DNA of 64,000 nucleotides, taken from assembly GCA_028023455.1 (NCBI GenBank), contig JAQFVV010012418.1:10712563-10776562 (forward strand). The letters are read 5' to 3'. Shown piece after piece: positions 11,833 to 25,495 of the stretch (its first letter is position 1; the number at the start of each line of letters is the position of its first letter). Both the position numbers and the translations under genes were made by a program. The notes beneath the pieces were generated by a model. It made no database searches, was not told the origin of the DNA, and worked only from the letters and a program-made list of their open reading frames with translations. Origin of the DNA: Epiperipatus broadwayi (taxonomy: Eukaryota; Onychophora; Udeonychophora; Euonychophora; Peripatidae).

Positions 11833-14800
11833 TGTACCCTTACTTCTCGATGTATAATATAGTTTGAAATACGACTAGCTCAATTAAAATTATAATGCTT
11901 AATTAAAATTTGCATATCTATTTTTAATTACTTTTATATTATCATATTCTAATTAAATTTATTGTCAATTATCAAATTCAATATATTCCTATAGTATGTA
12001 CTAATTAAATAAGTATTTATTAAAAATCATGAGACTGTGAAGTAAAGTTACAAAGTAATAAGTAGATTTACATTGAGTCAATATCTCCTAAGACATTGTC
12101 TCAATGGCATAAGAATACTGTCACCTACCTATTAACTTACTACTACCTCTACAGCACTCTTATGGCTTTTAAATAAAATAAACTATCTTTAATAATAAAA
12201 TAAAATAAATAATTTTAACTTTTAATTTTAAAATATAATTAAATAATCTCAGGTTCTTCTAATTATCTTAAAGTAATGATAACTCATGTAAATAAGTATG
12301 ATATGGGATTTTATATCAAACATAAATACACCTAACTTATTCTAATAATAATATATATTCAATACTAATCTTAGGGTATAATTTAATCTTATTTATTTCG
12401 GTTATATCATCAATCATTAAATAAATAAATAATCATGTGTATATCTTTTATCTTCATATAGTATCTTAATTTTGGGAATAGATCAAAATCTTACAATTTA
12501 TTAATCTGTGGCAATAAATAATATTGTACTTTTGTAATGTGCATTATAATTACCCTATGACCATAATAATATTATATGTTAATGTCAATCAATTCTTATA
12601 AAATGATATCAGGAAAATATTATGTTTATTTCTAAATAATAATAATAAATTCATATTGTGCAAATATTATGTTTATCCAAATTATCTGTTGTCAAATGCT
12701 GTGGTGTAAAATAATGAACTCGACACACTTTTAAAACAAATTAAACAAATTTATTTACATTAACTTCAACTAAGAATTCATTTACAATATTTACAGTTCA
12801 AAATTATGAAAACAAAGAAAATAAAAAATAAGAAAATAATAATACAAAAATGTTTACACTGTTATTAGCTCATACTCCTATTAAATAATCTATACATTCT
12901 TTTAAAATGCTATACTAATAATATTAAAGTATGTTTTTAAAAAAAACTTAGACTTTAAATAAATATCATTGAACCTTAATTATTACAAATCAAGATTTAT
13001 GTAAACAATATTTATGTAGCATACGTAAACAATTAAAACTTTAATAATTAAATTGCTACATCAATTAAGTATTAATGTTATTCATTCCATAATGTAATAT
13101 ACTAGTATGTGTTTACTTTATTATCAGCATTACTTTAATAGCATAATATAGAAACTAATGTATCCTTGTAATGTAATAACAAATAATTGATTATAATTTT
13201 ATATTTCACTTAATGCAATTCATGCTATATGTTTTTATTAAATATGCATTACATATATGTACTGTTAAAATAATAATATTTAAATTATTCATCAATTTCA
13301 AATTCATAAAGCACTATATTAGATAAATTTTATGATTCTTTTCTGTAAAATTATTACTTTAATCCATGTGTTATACTACTCCTTCCTAATAAATTTCTAT
13401 CTACAAAACATCCTTTAAAACTTATTTAAACTTTCCGGAAAAACAATCATCTACTTTACATAAATACTAATTATTCAAAACTATTTATACTTCATCATAT
13501 TCAGTAAACCTTTAATTCAAACATAAACTTCTACATAAAACTTAACTTAATTTATCCAATAAAATATAATAAATATAAACTTTGAAACTCTTCCTACTTT
13601 TAAATAAAATAATTACCTATATGAATAATAAATATAATTTTAATACCCAACATAATAATAATAAAAATAAAAATCAAAATTTATTTACGAAAGAATCATA
13701 TAATTATTTCTAAGCTTTTTATGTAATGTTGTATCATATTTATATCATAAATTCAAATTATGCATATTTAAATAAACTGTTACTGCCAATATAATGTGTG
13801 TGTATTTTTAAAATAATCATACATTCATTCAAAACAACATAATATTTGGTTGATCTAAAGAAAACATATTAAATACATAAAAATTATTATTATTACAATT
13901 TTTACCATCAATAATGATTTAATATCCAGTCCCTCTTCCAATATTCTTCGAATTACAGCTTCATAAAATAATCCACATTTATATACACACATACTTTAAT
14001 ATTCCTATATTAATTATAAAATAAACTCATGCAATTAATCATTATACTATTTTTTAGTTATTATTTAAAGATATGTACCTATCTTATTTTAATAAATTAA
14101 TAATATTTAATTTTTATATTAAATAAATAAAACAGAGTTCATATTACGTGACTCCAGCGATGTTTTCTTTTCCACCATAAAGTTTTTTTAATCCTAGGCC
14201 TATTCACTAGCACCCTTTACTGTTTCCTCCATCACTTTTTTTAAAAGTTTATGAAAAACGAAAATGTTCTTTTTTTAAAAATAAGTTCCCCACAAGAAAA
14301 TAAAATAAATTAAAATAGTTTATAGGATCCTGGTTTAGTTCTTTTAAAAATATTATTCAAAAGTTATTATTTTAATTTAGTCTATAGTTTATAAAAATTT
14401 ATATTTAATTATTTTTAAATTAACTTGGACGTCCACTTGCGCATTTTTTAACAAAACATCCAGGTAAGAATAAGTTTTTTCATCTAAACAACCAGCGTTT
14501 AAATTATTTCAATACAATAATCTTTATTATATTAAGATTTCTAGCTAAATATATTTTTAATCTATTTGCCTTTTTAAAATTGTCCACATTCAGTCTTTTA
14601 ATCATAAAGACTTAACAAGGCAAGTATTCAAAGCTACTTTCATTTCTAATATCTTTCCTTAAGATATATATAAATTTATATCTTACAAAATACTTTCTTT
14701 ATAAAGAAGTATTTTATTCTTTAAAGTATTTAATTTTCTAATAGTCAATAGAAATTAGCTTTTAAAATTATACTATCCAAAATATTACTTTTCTCCATCT

Positions 14801-16074
14801 CGTAATTATCCGAACTAATCCAGCGTTTGTCATACTTTTAGTATAAAGTTTCCGATATATTTTCACTATATATGATGTTCCCATGACTATTTGCTTGTAA
14901 ATTGAGCTTAATATAGAGACAATTGATAGGGAAAATTAAATTAACACTGCAGGTCTATCATTTAAAACTTTTAAAATTATTTACAATGACACTCTTATAA
15001 TTTAAAAAAAAAATGATTTTAGAGCGTCTATAAATTTACTTAGCTATTTTTTTAATAACACAATTAACTTGAAAAATCAATCACAAAGTCCTCTCCTAAC
15101 AATTGAACTGAGCTTTTATACCGGAAGAAACTTCCCATTTGATTGGTACATTTAAACAATCAATTTGCTGGCTTATTTACATATTTACCAACCACAAAAT
15201 TAAAAATAAATAATGACTTATTTAATATTTAATATTTATTACATTATTAAATTTCTAAAATAATCTTTATCGTTCATTTAAATTTATTAAACATTCTTTT
15301 AAAATATTCTTACTTACTTGATTTTAATTTTAACTTTTATAAGATTATTTAAAATAAACTAAGTATTTTTTATACGTCATATTTTTAAAACAATATTTTA
15401 AAATCAGATTTAATATTTCACATTGAATATCTTTATTTTTATCTCGTGATAGCTCACATATTATTTATAAATTTTACAACATGATTTTTTAAAATAGTTT
15501 TGCAACTTTACTAAACAACTTCCACGCATGTGTGTGTATATCTAATTAACATCTGTTTTCTACAATACAAGAAACGCTTACCATAGTCTAAAAATAAACT
15601 AACAATTGCATTTTTTAAAATAAATATTTTTAAAATAAATAAGATATTATAATAAATTTTAAAATAATAATTCGATATTATTAAAGTCAAATATTAATCT
15701 TCTATTTAAGTATTTATAATAATTAAAAATATTTATATTCTTTTATAACATTATCTTATCAACAATAAATATATGCATTTAATTTTAACTTGTCTTTTAA
15801 ACACTTTTAGCTTTAAATACCTATTTATTAAATATATTCATGCAGTATTGATTATAGCCATTTTTCCAACGATATATTATAATCATCATCATTTTAAAAT
15901 GTCTCTCTCAATATCAGCACAATTTACATATCAAATACTCATAGATTGCTTTCATTAAATCTTTTGAAATATTACCATAAGCAAAATCAACATCACATAT
16001 TCAAATATATCTTAAATTTAAAATTTTTAATAGATTAGCACAAAATTAAATGGTGACCCATACAAAAGGGCACA
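11833..16074 (-). mobile_element. G1: 4.2 kb LTR-like element, family G
   Basis: Read on the minus strand it begins TGTGCCCTTTTGTATGG and ends AAGGGTACA, with (TA)n on both sides. TG...CA ends with short inverted repeats are the hallmark of LTRs. It is an inverted copy of G3 (35333-39518) along its full length and more distantly of G2 and G4. It has a CCAAT box and TATA box about 0.9 kb inside its 5' end, and a conserved block near 12085-12115 containing ATGGCATAAGAATACTG. No ORF of note. The best reading is a very long solo LTR or a non-autonomous LTR element; a TA-targeting DNA element is the alternative. Confidence 0.65.
15113..15146 (-). promoter_or_regulatory. Promoter of G1 (CCAAT and TATA boxes)
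   Basis: On the minus strand CCAATC (15141-15146) lies about 20 bases upstream of TATAAAAG (15113-15120). The same pair at the same spacing occurs in G2, G3 and G4, which supports a functional RNA polymerase II promoter in the ancestral element. Confidence 0.6.
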
Positions 16075-16389
16075 ATATATATATATTCTCATTTAAATTA
16101 TGTTCAAAGTAATAAAGGTAAACGAATATCTGCAGTAATTCTGTTTATAAACAAATAATATGTAATTCAATTAAAAATATATAACCATATAGATATCACT
16201 TAAGTTCTTTTTAACTTAATGCGTATATGTAAAATAAGACTATTATCAAATTAGAATATTTTTTTATAATGATAGCAGTATACTCAATCCTTTGATTATA
16301 TAGAAATATTAAATCCTTATACCATATAAAATCGTTATTATTCTGTTTCTTATTATTATTTAATATATACTTATTGATCTTTTGTATTC

Positions 16390-16600
16390 TCATTTTGCAT
16401 CTACAAGTATATTTATACCAATAGTTAGTAATGCTAAAATATCCAAATCAGTAACACATATATATATATATGATCTACTTTGTAAATTATTTAACATATA
16501 TCTCAAATCAACATTATTATCTTCATCATTATTACTTTTATAAAATGAACTAATCTTTTTACTACATTTCATTTATTTTCAATTTTTTTTCATCTATCAT
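16390..16600 (-). pseudogene. Possible retropepsin remnant of an LTR-type element
   Basis: The minus-strand frame 16390-16572 includes LDILALLTIGINILVDAK, which resembles the active-site region of retropepsins (typically hydrophobic-hydrophobic-D-T/S-G followed by a hydrophobic run). The catalytic aspartate is lost, so it cannot be active. It lies just beyond the LINE, downstream of the gag-like remnant at 19950-21153 and in the same direction, which is the expected gag-then-protease order. A further 60-codon frame (16211-16393) continues downstream. I see no reverse transcriptase. This is a low-confidence reading. Confidence 0.35.
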
Positions 16601-16947
16601 ATTTTTTTGCTCCAATAACTGGCTACAGAAAGGAGTTTGCTATTAACTAAAAAGAGACCCTTTGATTCCTCTTGGAGGCCTTAAAGGAACTGAGCAGGGC
16701 AAATTCTTAATGTCTACTCCATACGTTCTTGTCGTTGCAGCTGTTATTACTATGTGATTATTCATATAGTATACAAACATGGATGGACTGCTCACTAACA
16801 TGCAATAGCTAGCATGGTGAGTTTATTGGATTTTTACCTCTGAGTTTAAGATCAAGAAACGCCATGGTCTCTCTTCTCAGTTGCCTGATAAGGCAGAATG
16901 AATGTTTGTGTAAATGATAAATATTTTTCTAATACATATATACAATT

Positions 16948-18290
16948 ATGACAGACAAAAATAAATCATGGCCCTTATTCACAGGAGGCTGTAAAGTCAC
17001 CAACCAAGGCAGCGGTTGGTGGCCAAAGGCAGAGGGTGCTAAGAATCCCTTGATTGTGGACCCAGGTTGCCATTTGAAGATGACTTTTTATTTAGGTACT
17101 TACAACTGCAGATCACTTTCAAGTGAAGGAAGATTGCAAGAATTAGAAGAAGAACTGTCATATTAAATGGGACATTATTGGACTTTGTGAAGTTAGAAGA
17201 AAAGATAAAGAGACAATTGATTTAAAAAGTGGACATATACTCTATTATAAAGGCACAAATATTGGAAATACAAGTGGAGTAGGATTCATTATAAATAAAA
17301 AGTGGAAGAACAACATTGTGGAGATTGATGGTGTATCAGACAGAGTGGCAAGATTAGTTATACAACTTAATAGCAGATACCAAATGCAGATAATTCAGGT
17401 TTATGCCCCAACAAGTTCTCATAGTGATGAAGTAGTAGAAGATTTTTATATGGATGTACAAAAGGCTTTTGATCAGAGTAAACAACATTTTAAAATTGTT
17501 ATGGGAGACTTTAATGCTAGAATTGGTAAACAAATGAAAGATGAAAGTGCTGTAGATAATTTTGGTTATGGTAATAGAAATGAGAGAGGACATAGACTTG
17601 TGGAGTTTGCTGAAAAAGAAAAACTTTATATTATGAATTCTTTTTTTGAGAAAAATGTTAAAAGGAAATGGACATGGAAGCATCCCAATGAAGGTACAGC
17701 AGAATTGGATTATATTTTGACTAACAGAAAATACATATTTCAAGATTGTAATGTTCTTAATAAATTTAACACAGGAAGTGATCATCGATTAGTAAGATGT
17801 AAGATACGTGTTAATGCAAAACTAGAGAGAAAAAAATTATTAAGAAAAACAATTTTTACAGTTGATATTCCTAATCTTCAGAAACATTCTAATGAATTTA
17901 AATTAGAACTTACAAATCGGTTTCAAGTATTAGTAGATTTTGAACATGATTCAGATTTGAATGAAATTAATATGAAAATAACTGATACACTTTTAAAAAC
18001 TGCAACAAAGATAGCTGGTAGAAAAAAGCAGCAATTGACCAAGAAAATTTCTACTGAGACTAGAGAATTTATGAAGAAAAGAAGGAATATGAAGATATAC
18101 AAAAATGATGCATTAAAAAGGATTGAATATCTCAAATTTTGTGAAATGGTACTAAAAAGAGTTGAAAATGATATAAGAAAGTATAACTGTGAACTAGCAA
18201 GGAAAGCTGTAGAAAAAAATAAAAGTCTCAAGAATGTAAGACAACATTTTGGTATTGGTAAAAAATTTATATCTGCAAGAAAAAAAAAGA
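16948..18290 (+). pseudogene. LINE endonuclease region (frameshifted)
   Basis: It encodes an exonuclease-endonuclease-phosphatase fold domain that nicks target DNA to prime reverse transcription. Visible motifs in order are GTYNCRSL, IIGLCEVRR, QVYAPTS, MGDFNARIG and GSDHRLVR. These supply the Asn, Glu, Asp/Asn and Asp-His positions of the family. The first open segment (16948-17166) stops at a one-base deletion near 17155, and the frame resumes through 17318-18325. A second shift lies in the run of A residues near 18270-18282, after which the reading continues in the RT frame. The sequence is similar to proteins often misannotated as craniofacial development protein 2-like. Confidence 0.85.
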
Positions 18291-19269
18291 TGGAATTATT
18301 AGTAAAAAGAGAGATGACATCATGAAATGGGTAGAAGACTTTTATCAAGAATTATATAGTAATAAAGAACCAGTACCTCCTACTTCTATTACATCTTCTG
18401 AATTACCCAGAATTTTAAATGAAGAAGTGAAACATGCAATTAAAAGTATGAAGAAAGGAAAGGCTTCAAGTAATGATCAAATTATAATTGATATATTAAA
18501 AGAATCAGGTGAAGAAATAGAAAAAATTTTAGCAAAGTTATATACCAAATGTCTAAATGATAAAGATGTGCCAGATGATTCGAAGAATGCAGTAATAATA
18601 TTAATATTTAAAAAAGGTGATAAAGAAGATATTAGAAATTACAGACCTATCAGCCTTTTATCAGTTTTATACAAAATTTTTACCAAGATAATTACAACTC
18701 GTCTACAAAGAACATTGGATTTCCACCAACCAAGAGAACAAGCTGGATTTAAAAGTGGTTTTAGTACAGTAGATCATATCCAGGTATTGAAAGAAGTTAT
18801 AGAAAGGACAAATGAATATGAGTTGCCATTATGTTTTGGATTTGTAGATTATGAAAAGGCATTTGATTCTATAAACATTTCTTCAGTGATTAAAGCATTG
18901 GATCATCAAGGTATAGATCCAGGATATTGTCATATTTTAAAGAATATTTATAAAAATGCAACAGCAACAATTAGATTACATAATGATACTGGGAAAGTCA
19001 ACATTGAGAAAGGTGTAAGACAAGGTGACTCCATATCTCCAAAACTTTTTACAGCAGTGTTGCAAGAAGTATTTTGTGGATTAAAATGGGAAACTAAAGG
19101 AGTGAAAGTAAATGGAGATTATTTAAGTCATTTAGATTTTGCAGATGATATAGTTGTTTTTGCAAATAATGCTTCAGAGCTGCAGGAAATGTTGCAGGAG
19201 TTATCAGATGAAAGTAGGAAAGTAGGACTAAAGATAAATGTTAAAAAAACTAAAGTAATGTTTAATTGA
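18285..19269 (+). pseudogene. LINE reverse transcriptase domain
   Basis: This is the RNA-dependent DNA polymerase of the LINE. The open segment proper starts at 18322, but the protein frame enters from 18285 after the upstream shift. Motifs in order: NYRPISLLSVLYKIFTKII (motif 2 region), FGFVDYEKAFDSI (motif A, catalytic Asp), GVRQGDSISPKLFTAVL (motif B) and DFADDIVVFA (motif C, with FADD as usual for LINEs). All catalytic residues are present. A single in-frame TGA at 19267-19269 separates it from the C-terminal region, which continues in the same frame at 19282. Confidence 0.9.
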
Positions 19270-19281
19270 TTTGCTCAAAAT

Positions 19282-19904
19282 ATGAAAATAAAGATTGATT
19301 ATGATGAGTTAGAAGAAGTTAACAGTTACAAATACCTTGGTCAGATTATTAATACAGATGGAAACATAATGGATGAAATTAATCATAGAATTAAACTTGG
19401 TTGGAGTGCTTTTGGTAGAAATAACTTGATACTAAAAGGAAATATGCCTATGTGTTTGAAAAGGAAGGTTTTTAACAAATGTGTTTTACCAGTTCTTACT
19501 TATGGATCTGAGACTTGGACACTTAATAGAAGAGCAATACAGAGACTTCAGACCACTCAAAGAAGTATGGAGAGATGCATGTTGGGAGTAACAAGAAGAG
19601 ATCAAAAACCCAATGTATGGGTAAGAGAACAAACAGGTGTTACTGCCCTCATTGAAAAAATTAAAAGATTGAAGTGGAGTTGGGCTGGACATATTGCTAG
19701 AAGAGATGATAATAGATGGACAATTGAAATCTTAAACTGGATTCCAAGAGATTGTAAAAGACCCAGAAACAGACAACATGTGAAATGGATGGATGAAATA
19801 AGAAAGTGTGCAGGGGTGATGTGGAAAGAGAAGCTAAAGATTGGAGAAGATGGATTAAACCTGGAGAGACCTTCATCCTGCAGTGGATTGATAATGGCTG
19901 TTGA
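19282..19904 (+). pseudogene. LINE C-terminal region
   Basis: It continues the reverse transcriptase thumb and C-terminal region after the TGA at 19267. Recognisable segments are YKYLGQIINTDG, VLPVLTYGSETWTL and WAGHIARRDDNRWT, which occur in the same order in RTE-type proteins. Near 19815 a one-base change shifts the frame. The expected tail, ending FILQWIDNG, is found in another frame and stops at 19902-19904, immediately before the TGATGA tail. The open frame that runs to 19941 is therefore a frameshift artefact. Confidence 0.85.
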
Positions 19905-19949
19905 TGATGATGAACCCCTCCTAACATTAGTAGTTTTATGATACTTCAA

Positions 19950-21153
19950 ATTCTCTTTGAATTAAGTACATAAATTCACTTCATCATAACTTTCATTATA
20001 TTTATTAAAAATAAAATAATTTTTCTTGAATAAATATTATATAGAAGCTAACCTATTTTTATAACTGCCATATTTCAATGGATATTTAGCCTTAATAAAT
20101 ATCTCAAATTTATCCTCCTCCAGCTAGTGATAATTTCTCAAACTAGCTAATTTTGTCTATGTACTTTCTATCACTCCTAATAATATTTTTCTTATTATCA
20201 TTATTCAATATATTATTTTCAACAAAAGGACTTATACATTGAATAGTTCTCATAAATTCATTAAGTTAACTTTGAATTCAACTGATATTTCTTCTACTTT
20301 ATTAAAATAGTAATTTTAGTACCTGAATCTATTTTAGTTTTAATAAATTTATCTTTCACATTATTATTTTGAAATTCTTTAACTTTAACTTTCAAATCAT
20401 TAGAATTAGCTAGAGACTCTTCAAATCAAGTTTTACACAGATCCTTTGTTCTTTACATAATACTATTTTAGTGCAATCAACTTCTTTCTGAATATAAGTT
20501 AAGTCATGGGTATTTTTGTTTTTAAATCATCATTTGCATTTTATAATTTATCAACCTTCTTTACAACCTTTTTATAATTCTTATAATTTGCTTCGACTTT
20601 ACTATCTAAATTTTTAAGCCATTTTTTAAATCCTTCCTGTGCTTGGTCTAACTTATTCTCAAGTTTATTCAAGTCAGCCTTTAACTCTTCAAATCTCAAA
20701 TTACATTTTTCATCAGATTTTCTTAACTTAATGTGTAATTCATATTTAAGCTGATCATATCTTGCATTAAATGCCTTGAATTTATTATTAAATTTATATT
20801 TTAACTCTCCAAACTTTTTATCAGAATCTACTTTAAATTTTACTTTTAACTTTTTAAATTTTTTATCAGAATCTTCTTTTCATTCTTCAAATGTTCTATC
20901 AAGAATCTTCAAATTTTTTATTAAAAGAAATTTTAGATTTTCTCAATTCATCTTTTAATTTCCTTGAATCTACTTTTAACTCTTTTTGAATCTACTTTTA
21001 ACTCTTTTTGAATCTACTTTTAACTCTTTTTGAATCTACTTTTAACTCTTCAAGTTTTTTATTAAACTGCTTGAGGATCATTCTCAAAATGTTCAAATCA
21101 CTAGTTTTGGACTCTATTTCTAAATTAATAGCCCTCCTAATTTCAAGTTTATA
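19950..21153 (-). pseudogene. Gag-like coiled-coil protein remnant
   Basis: The minus strand from 21153 downward reads, through several stops and shifts, as a lysine- and glutamate-rich coiled coil with repeated (F/L)..KFEELK-like segments. A more ordinary region follows (for example FVENNILNNDNKKNIIR and KAKYPLKYGSYKNRLAS). The reading is lost at the LINE 3' end near 19915-19950. A protease-like remnant follows on the far side of the LINE, so this is probably the gag of an LTR-type retrotransposon. I cannot assign the superfamily. A (TA)n tract lies just upstream of its start. Confidence 0.5.
20962..21051 (-). repeat. 22-bp tandem repeat inside the gag-like coiled coil
   Basis: Four near-identical 22-bp units (TTGAATCTACTTTTAACTC core; starts near 20964, 20986, 21008 and 21030). 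As 22 is not a multiple of three, each extra unit shifts the frame, so the expansion must post-date loss of function. Confidence 0.8.
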
Positions 21154-21250
21154 TATATATATATATATATATAAAATAAAAAGTCAGATGACACATGACT
21201 TATATATATTAGCATGCTCTTAAGTTTATATATATATATATAACTTATTT
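21154..21250. other. (TA)n tracts and a retrozyme-1 fragment
   Basis: Between two TA tracts lies AAGTCAGATGACACATGACT followed by TTAGCATGCTCTTAA (21181-21222). Both strings occur in retrozyme array 1 (about 25771 and 26005), here fused with the middle missing. It looks like an internally deleted fragment of that family. Confidence 0.55.
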
Positions 21251-21649
21251 ATGCACATTATTATTAATAATGCATAAATTATCTGTACTAGTAAAGAACA
21301 TTTTATTAATGTTTACTCCTTACACAATCTTAATCAATTGGAGACCTATGAAATAATTATTTTTCCAAAGTATTTCAAAAAATATAAGTATGTCTATGGC
21401 CTTTCTAAGTGCCAACAATTTATATATTTTATTTATAGAAAATTATAAAATTTATATTAAATACTTTATATTTATAATTATCATTAAAATATTTAAGATA
21501 TTCCCATTTAATAAAATTATTATTTATATGTGTTCTGTTTAAAACAATCAAAAATGTACTTATTATAATTACTACTTTGTTTTATTTTATACTCTAAATA
21601 TGTGCATGATAACAATAACAATTTCAGACAAAAGAGTTTATAATCATGG

Positions 21650-21863
21650 TTCTGGACACCAAAATCTGTAACATAATAAAAGAAAAGAGATAATTTATTT
21701 TATATATTCATGCTTTGGATGCCAGAATCTGTAACAATATCAATTAGACAAAATGGAGATGTTTATTCTTATATATCCCATGAATTGGGTAAAGCTAAAA
21801 TCTGTAACAATATAAAATATACAATACCAAATCTGTAACACTTAAATGGGATAGCTAAAATAA
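21650..21863. repeat. Degenerate minisatellite
   Basis: The string AATCTGTAACA recurs four times at about 21665, 21730, 21797 and 21828, with diverged sequence between. It lies immediately before repeat R copy 2 and may be part of it. Confidence 0.5.
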
Positions 21864-22589
21864 ATAGAGCTACACAAATTGAGCAAACCAAGTCAGTGAC
21901 AATATAAATTCAAGCAATAATTTTATTCAAGCTCTACTAATAAAAATCTATATTGATTAAACTCTATTAATAATATTTATATATTAGATATATGATAATC
22001 TGATTGGATGCCAAAATTATAATACACAATTTAAATTAATTTATTTGAAAATTTATAGTAGATATATTAATTAATAATTTATATTGGGATTTATTCATAA
22101 AATAACCTTTTTATTATTAAATGTCTTGAAAGATAAATAAAATAATTTAAGCTTGATGATGATTCATATAAAGTTTGAACAATAATTTATGGACTAGTTT
22201 TTCTGTATGTTTGAATAATGCCAATTGATGCCCTTGAAAACATTTGGTTTCCATTTGTTGATTGCTAAATTTTAATGAAGTAATAAAATCTATATTACTT
22301 TGCTAATTAAATTTTAAATGTTTGTTATTGCATAAAGTCTTTGATTTATTATTATTATATCATGTATCTACCAAATCAAATAAGACTATTGACTTTGATT
22401 TAATAAATAAAACAATAAATTTATTAACAAATAAACAAGATATTAAATAATATGTTTTAATAGTTTAAAATAGATTACTATGAAATATTCTCATTGTTTT
22501 GACTGTAAAATGGTGCTAAAACATTAAACATTTTATTAACTACTAAGAAAATATTGATTAGTTATTTTTAGAAGATAATATGTATATAT
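21864..22589. repeat. Repeat R, copy 2, left part
   Basis: It matches 1-335 and then, without interruption, 7285-7700. It therefore preserves the empty site of element K at about 22165-22173 (CATATAAAG). It is cut at 22589 by element L. Confidence 0.8.
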
Positions 22590-22805
22590 TGTAACCAGTT
22601 GGATTACATAACACACAATAATATAGTGTGTGTAATATATATATATATAAAGTTGAAAGGAAAAGTAGAAATAGTCACAGACAAAAATTGTAGTAGATAT
22701 TTTCTACATTCACTGAAATAAAAAATAATAAATAATAACTCTGATTTAAAATAAAAATTGTTTTATACATTAAACTTTTAAAAGGTCTGAATAAATATAA
22801 ATATT

Positions 22806-22965
<160 letters not shown>

Positions 22966-23108
22966 GGTGATTTTGAAATGTAAAAACACCACACTTGTTT
23001 TTAAAATTTTTTAATTAATTAAAACATGTATGTACTTTCCAAGGGATTAGAGAGATACAAATAAAACTCTATTTTCAATCAAGGTGTTGTTATCACCTCA
23101 GATGATTT

Positions 23109-23118
23109 TATAAAAAAG
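23109..23118 (+). promoter_or_regulatory. TATA box of element L
   Basis: TATAAAAAAG is followed by several hundred bases of GC-richer sequence, as in elements H, I and M. This is a motif-based call. Confidence 0.4.
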
Positions 23119-25304
23119 CTGATAAAAATATCAGTTGCAGTCTGGATTGTAGTTTTTTGTAAGAGCTGAACAGAACAGCTTGGCTACTAAATTTTTCTGA
23201 GTAAGTGGCAGCAATTAGCTGACCAAAATAGATAGCTGCAGTTTTTTGTTGGCTGTAGCATAGAGTTGGCAGAATATCTACCATGAACTGATGTAACTGA
23301 AGGCAGGACAGTAGATTCAGGAACTGCTATTTTCCTTCACAGGAGTTTTGATTTACTTGAAGCTGGGTCACTTATGAATCAATAGCCTGAAAAAAAAGAG
23401 GACAAAATATCTAGCAGAGTTATACAGAGTTCCTATGAAGATCTAAGGAAGTACAGTCTAGTATCTGCCCTATAGTTTACTGCAGTTTTGATTCATGAGG
23501 TGAGGGTCATTTCAAATGGAACAACTAGCTGCTTAAATATATTCTAGAAGACAGCTTGACAATTGCTTGGACTATAAGAGGAATCTCATGGTATGCCAAC
23601 AAATTACTTGAATACTTTTTCTTGATGACAACAAGCCTGAAATTATATTTTTCTCATAGACCAAAAACCAAGCTTACCAAGAGAAAGCTTGAAGAAATTG
23701 GTGTATGTATGCTAATGTTCATCTATAAATGCAGGGAACCACAGATAAACACATTGTGTACATATACAGTGAGTTATTTTATTTTAATATTTCTTAAAAT
23801 GACTTTTAAAATTATAAATTAATAACTTAAAGTTAAAATAAACAAGTAACTTTTGCTTGAGTTGAAATCTAACAGCAGTTATATATAATAATGAAATTTA
23901 AATAATTTCTTTGGTCTGAAATGACAGATATATAAAATGATTTTATTTTTTGTTTATTAAGGAAAAAAAGAGACATTTTATATTTAGAGACCTTGATAAT
24001 TAATCAGCAAGTACCTGTCAAACAAAAGTTGACTTTATTTAGTTTGATAAAAGAAAAAGAACTTATAAACTGAAATTAAATTTTAAATTATATATTTTGT
24101 TTATATACATGTATATGTGAGAAATTTATGTATGTTTTCCAAATGAAATTAATTATGAAAAATATATTATTATAACAAATTAAAATATGTAACTTTTTGT
24201 CAGTGTGTAAATACACACACACACATATGTCATTTTTTAAACATTTATAGTATTTTTTTATATACAACTGTAAAAGGTTATTTTATATGATGATTGTAAT
24301 ATAAGTCAATTGTATTGCATATTTATGTGTGCACATATATTTCAATGCTTGTCAAACAGGACATATATGCAAATTTGAATTTTTTTTCATTATTGAATAC
24401 CAATTAAAATACATTAATTGTATGTTATAAATCGCATGTCTGTGTGCACATACAGGTAAATCCATGTAACAATTTGAATTTTAGATAGTAATTAGGTAAA
24501 TTACAATGTGACAATTTGAAATTTTGTATAGTAATCAAAAGCAGAAAGTTAACATGTGTGTAATTTTATTTTATAAACCCTAATTTAAAATTTTTGTTGT
24601 AGTTAATAAACTTGTATTCAACTGTTAAAATTGTATTGTGTCATCTCTTGATCACATACAGTAATAGAGCTTATGTTCTCTGAGCTAGATTTGTGCATGG
24701 GATTAATATACAAATGGGGATGTATATTTAGTGCTTTTGGGTGTCCAGAGATGATCAATCATCGTGCTGGTTGGCACAAAAGAGAATATTCTTTAAAACC
24801 CATTTACTATTATCTTTTATTTTACTTTAGTCTTATTAAAAATTTAAGTTTATAGTTGGACAGTACAAATGGACTGAGTATTGATGATGATCAGCATGTT
24901 TTAATGTTCCAGCATTATTTTTTGATTCTTATGTATTCTGATGTATGAGCACTTAAGTGGTGCATCTAAGTTATGTTTAAATAATGTCCAAGGTGGCAAA
25001 GGCTCAATAGTTGGCCTGGTCTATAGAGGACCCATTTCCGATCCAGTCACAAGATGGACTGTTGATTTTATTATATTTTGTTGTGGATCATATTTTGAAT
25101 AGTACTCATACTTACTTCGACTGATACTTACTTTTAATAATGCTGGTTGATAATTATTTATGCCTTTAGTTGCTCTTCTGAGTTAGCTGGCTGATCTCTC
25201 AATGATCTCAGAGATCTTATGATCTCATGTTCCCCTTAAATATTTTATACTTATAAAATACAATATTATTGATATTTCATTTCTTACTACCTCCCTATTC
25301 TGTT

Positions 25305-25407
<103 letters not shown>

Positions 25408-25495
25408 GTGTGCTAATAGCTCTAAACAAGCTTTTTTTTATTTATGATAAATGCTACTACAAGAGAAGGCATTCAAATCATTTTTATCTTGGATT

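Larger units (their letters stand above)
16605..19914 (+). mobile_element. RTE-type LINE, dead copy
   Basis: A non-LTR retrotransposon with an apurinic-type endonuclease followed by reverse transcriptase. It ends just after the stop codon with a short TGATGATGATGA tail, a feature of the RTE/BovB-like group, and has no poly(A). The 5' boundary is uncertain: the less AT-rich stretch 16620-16947 is probably its 5' untranslated region. The element sits inside a minus-strand gag/protease remnant. At least four lesions break the frame (near 17160, 18280, 19267 and 19815). A more decayed 5'-truncated copy is at 55640-57296. Confidence 0.85.

Noticed and set aside
17354-18348. Minus-strand frames of 141-143 codons
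   Set aside because: They are antisense shadows of the LINE endonuclease region, rich in Phe, Ile and Ser as expected for reversed lysine-rich coding sequence.
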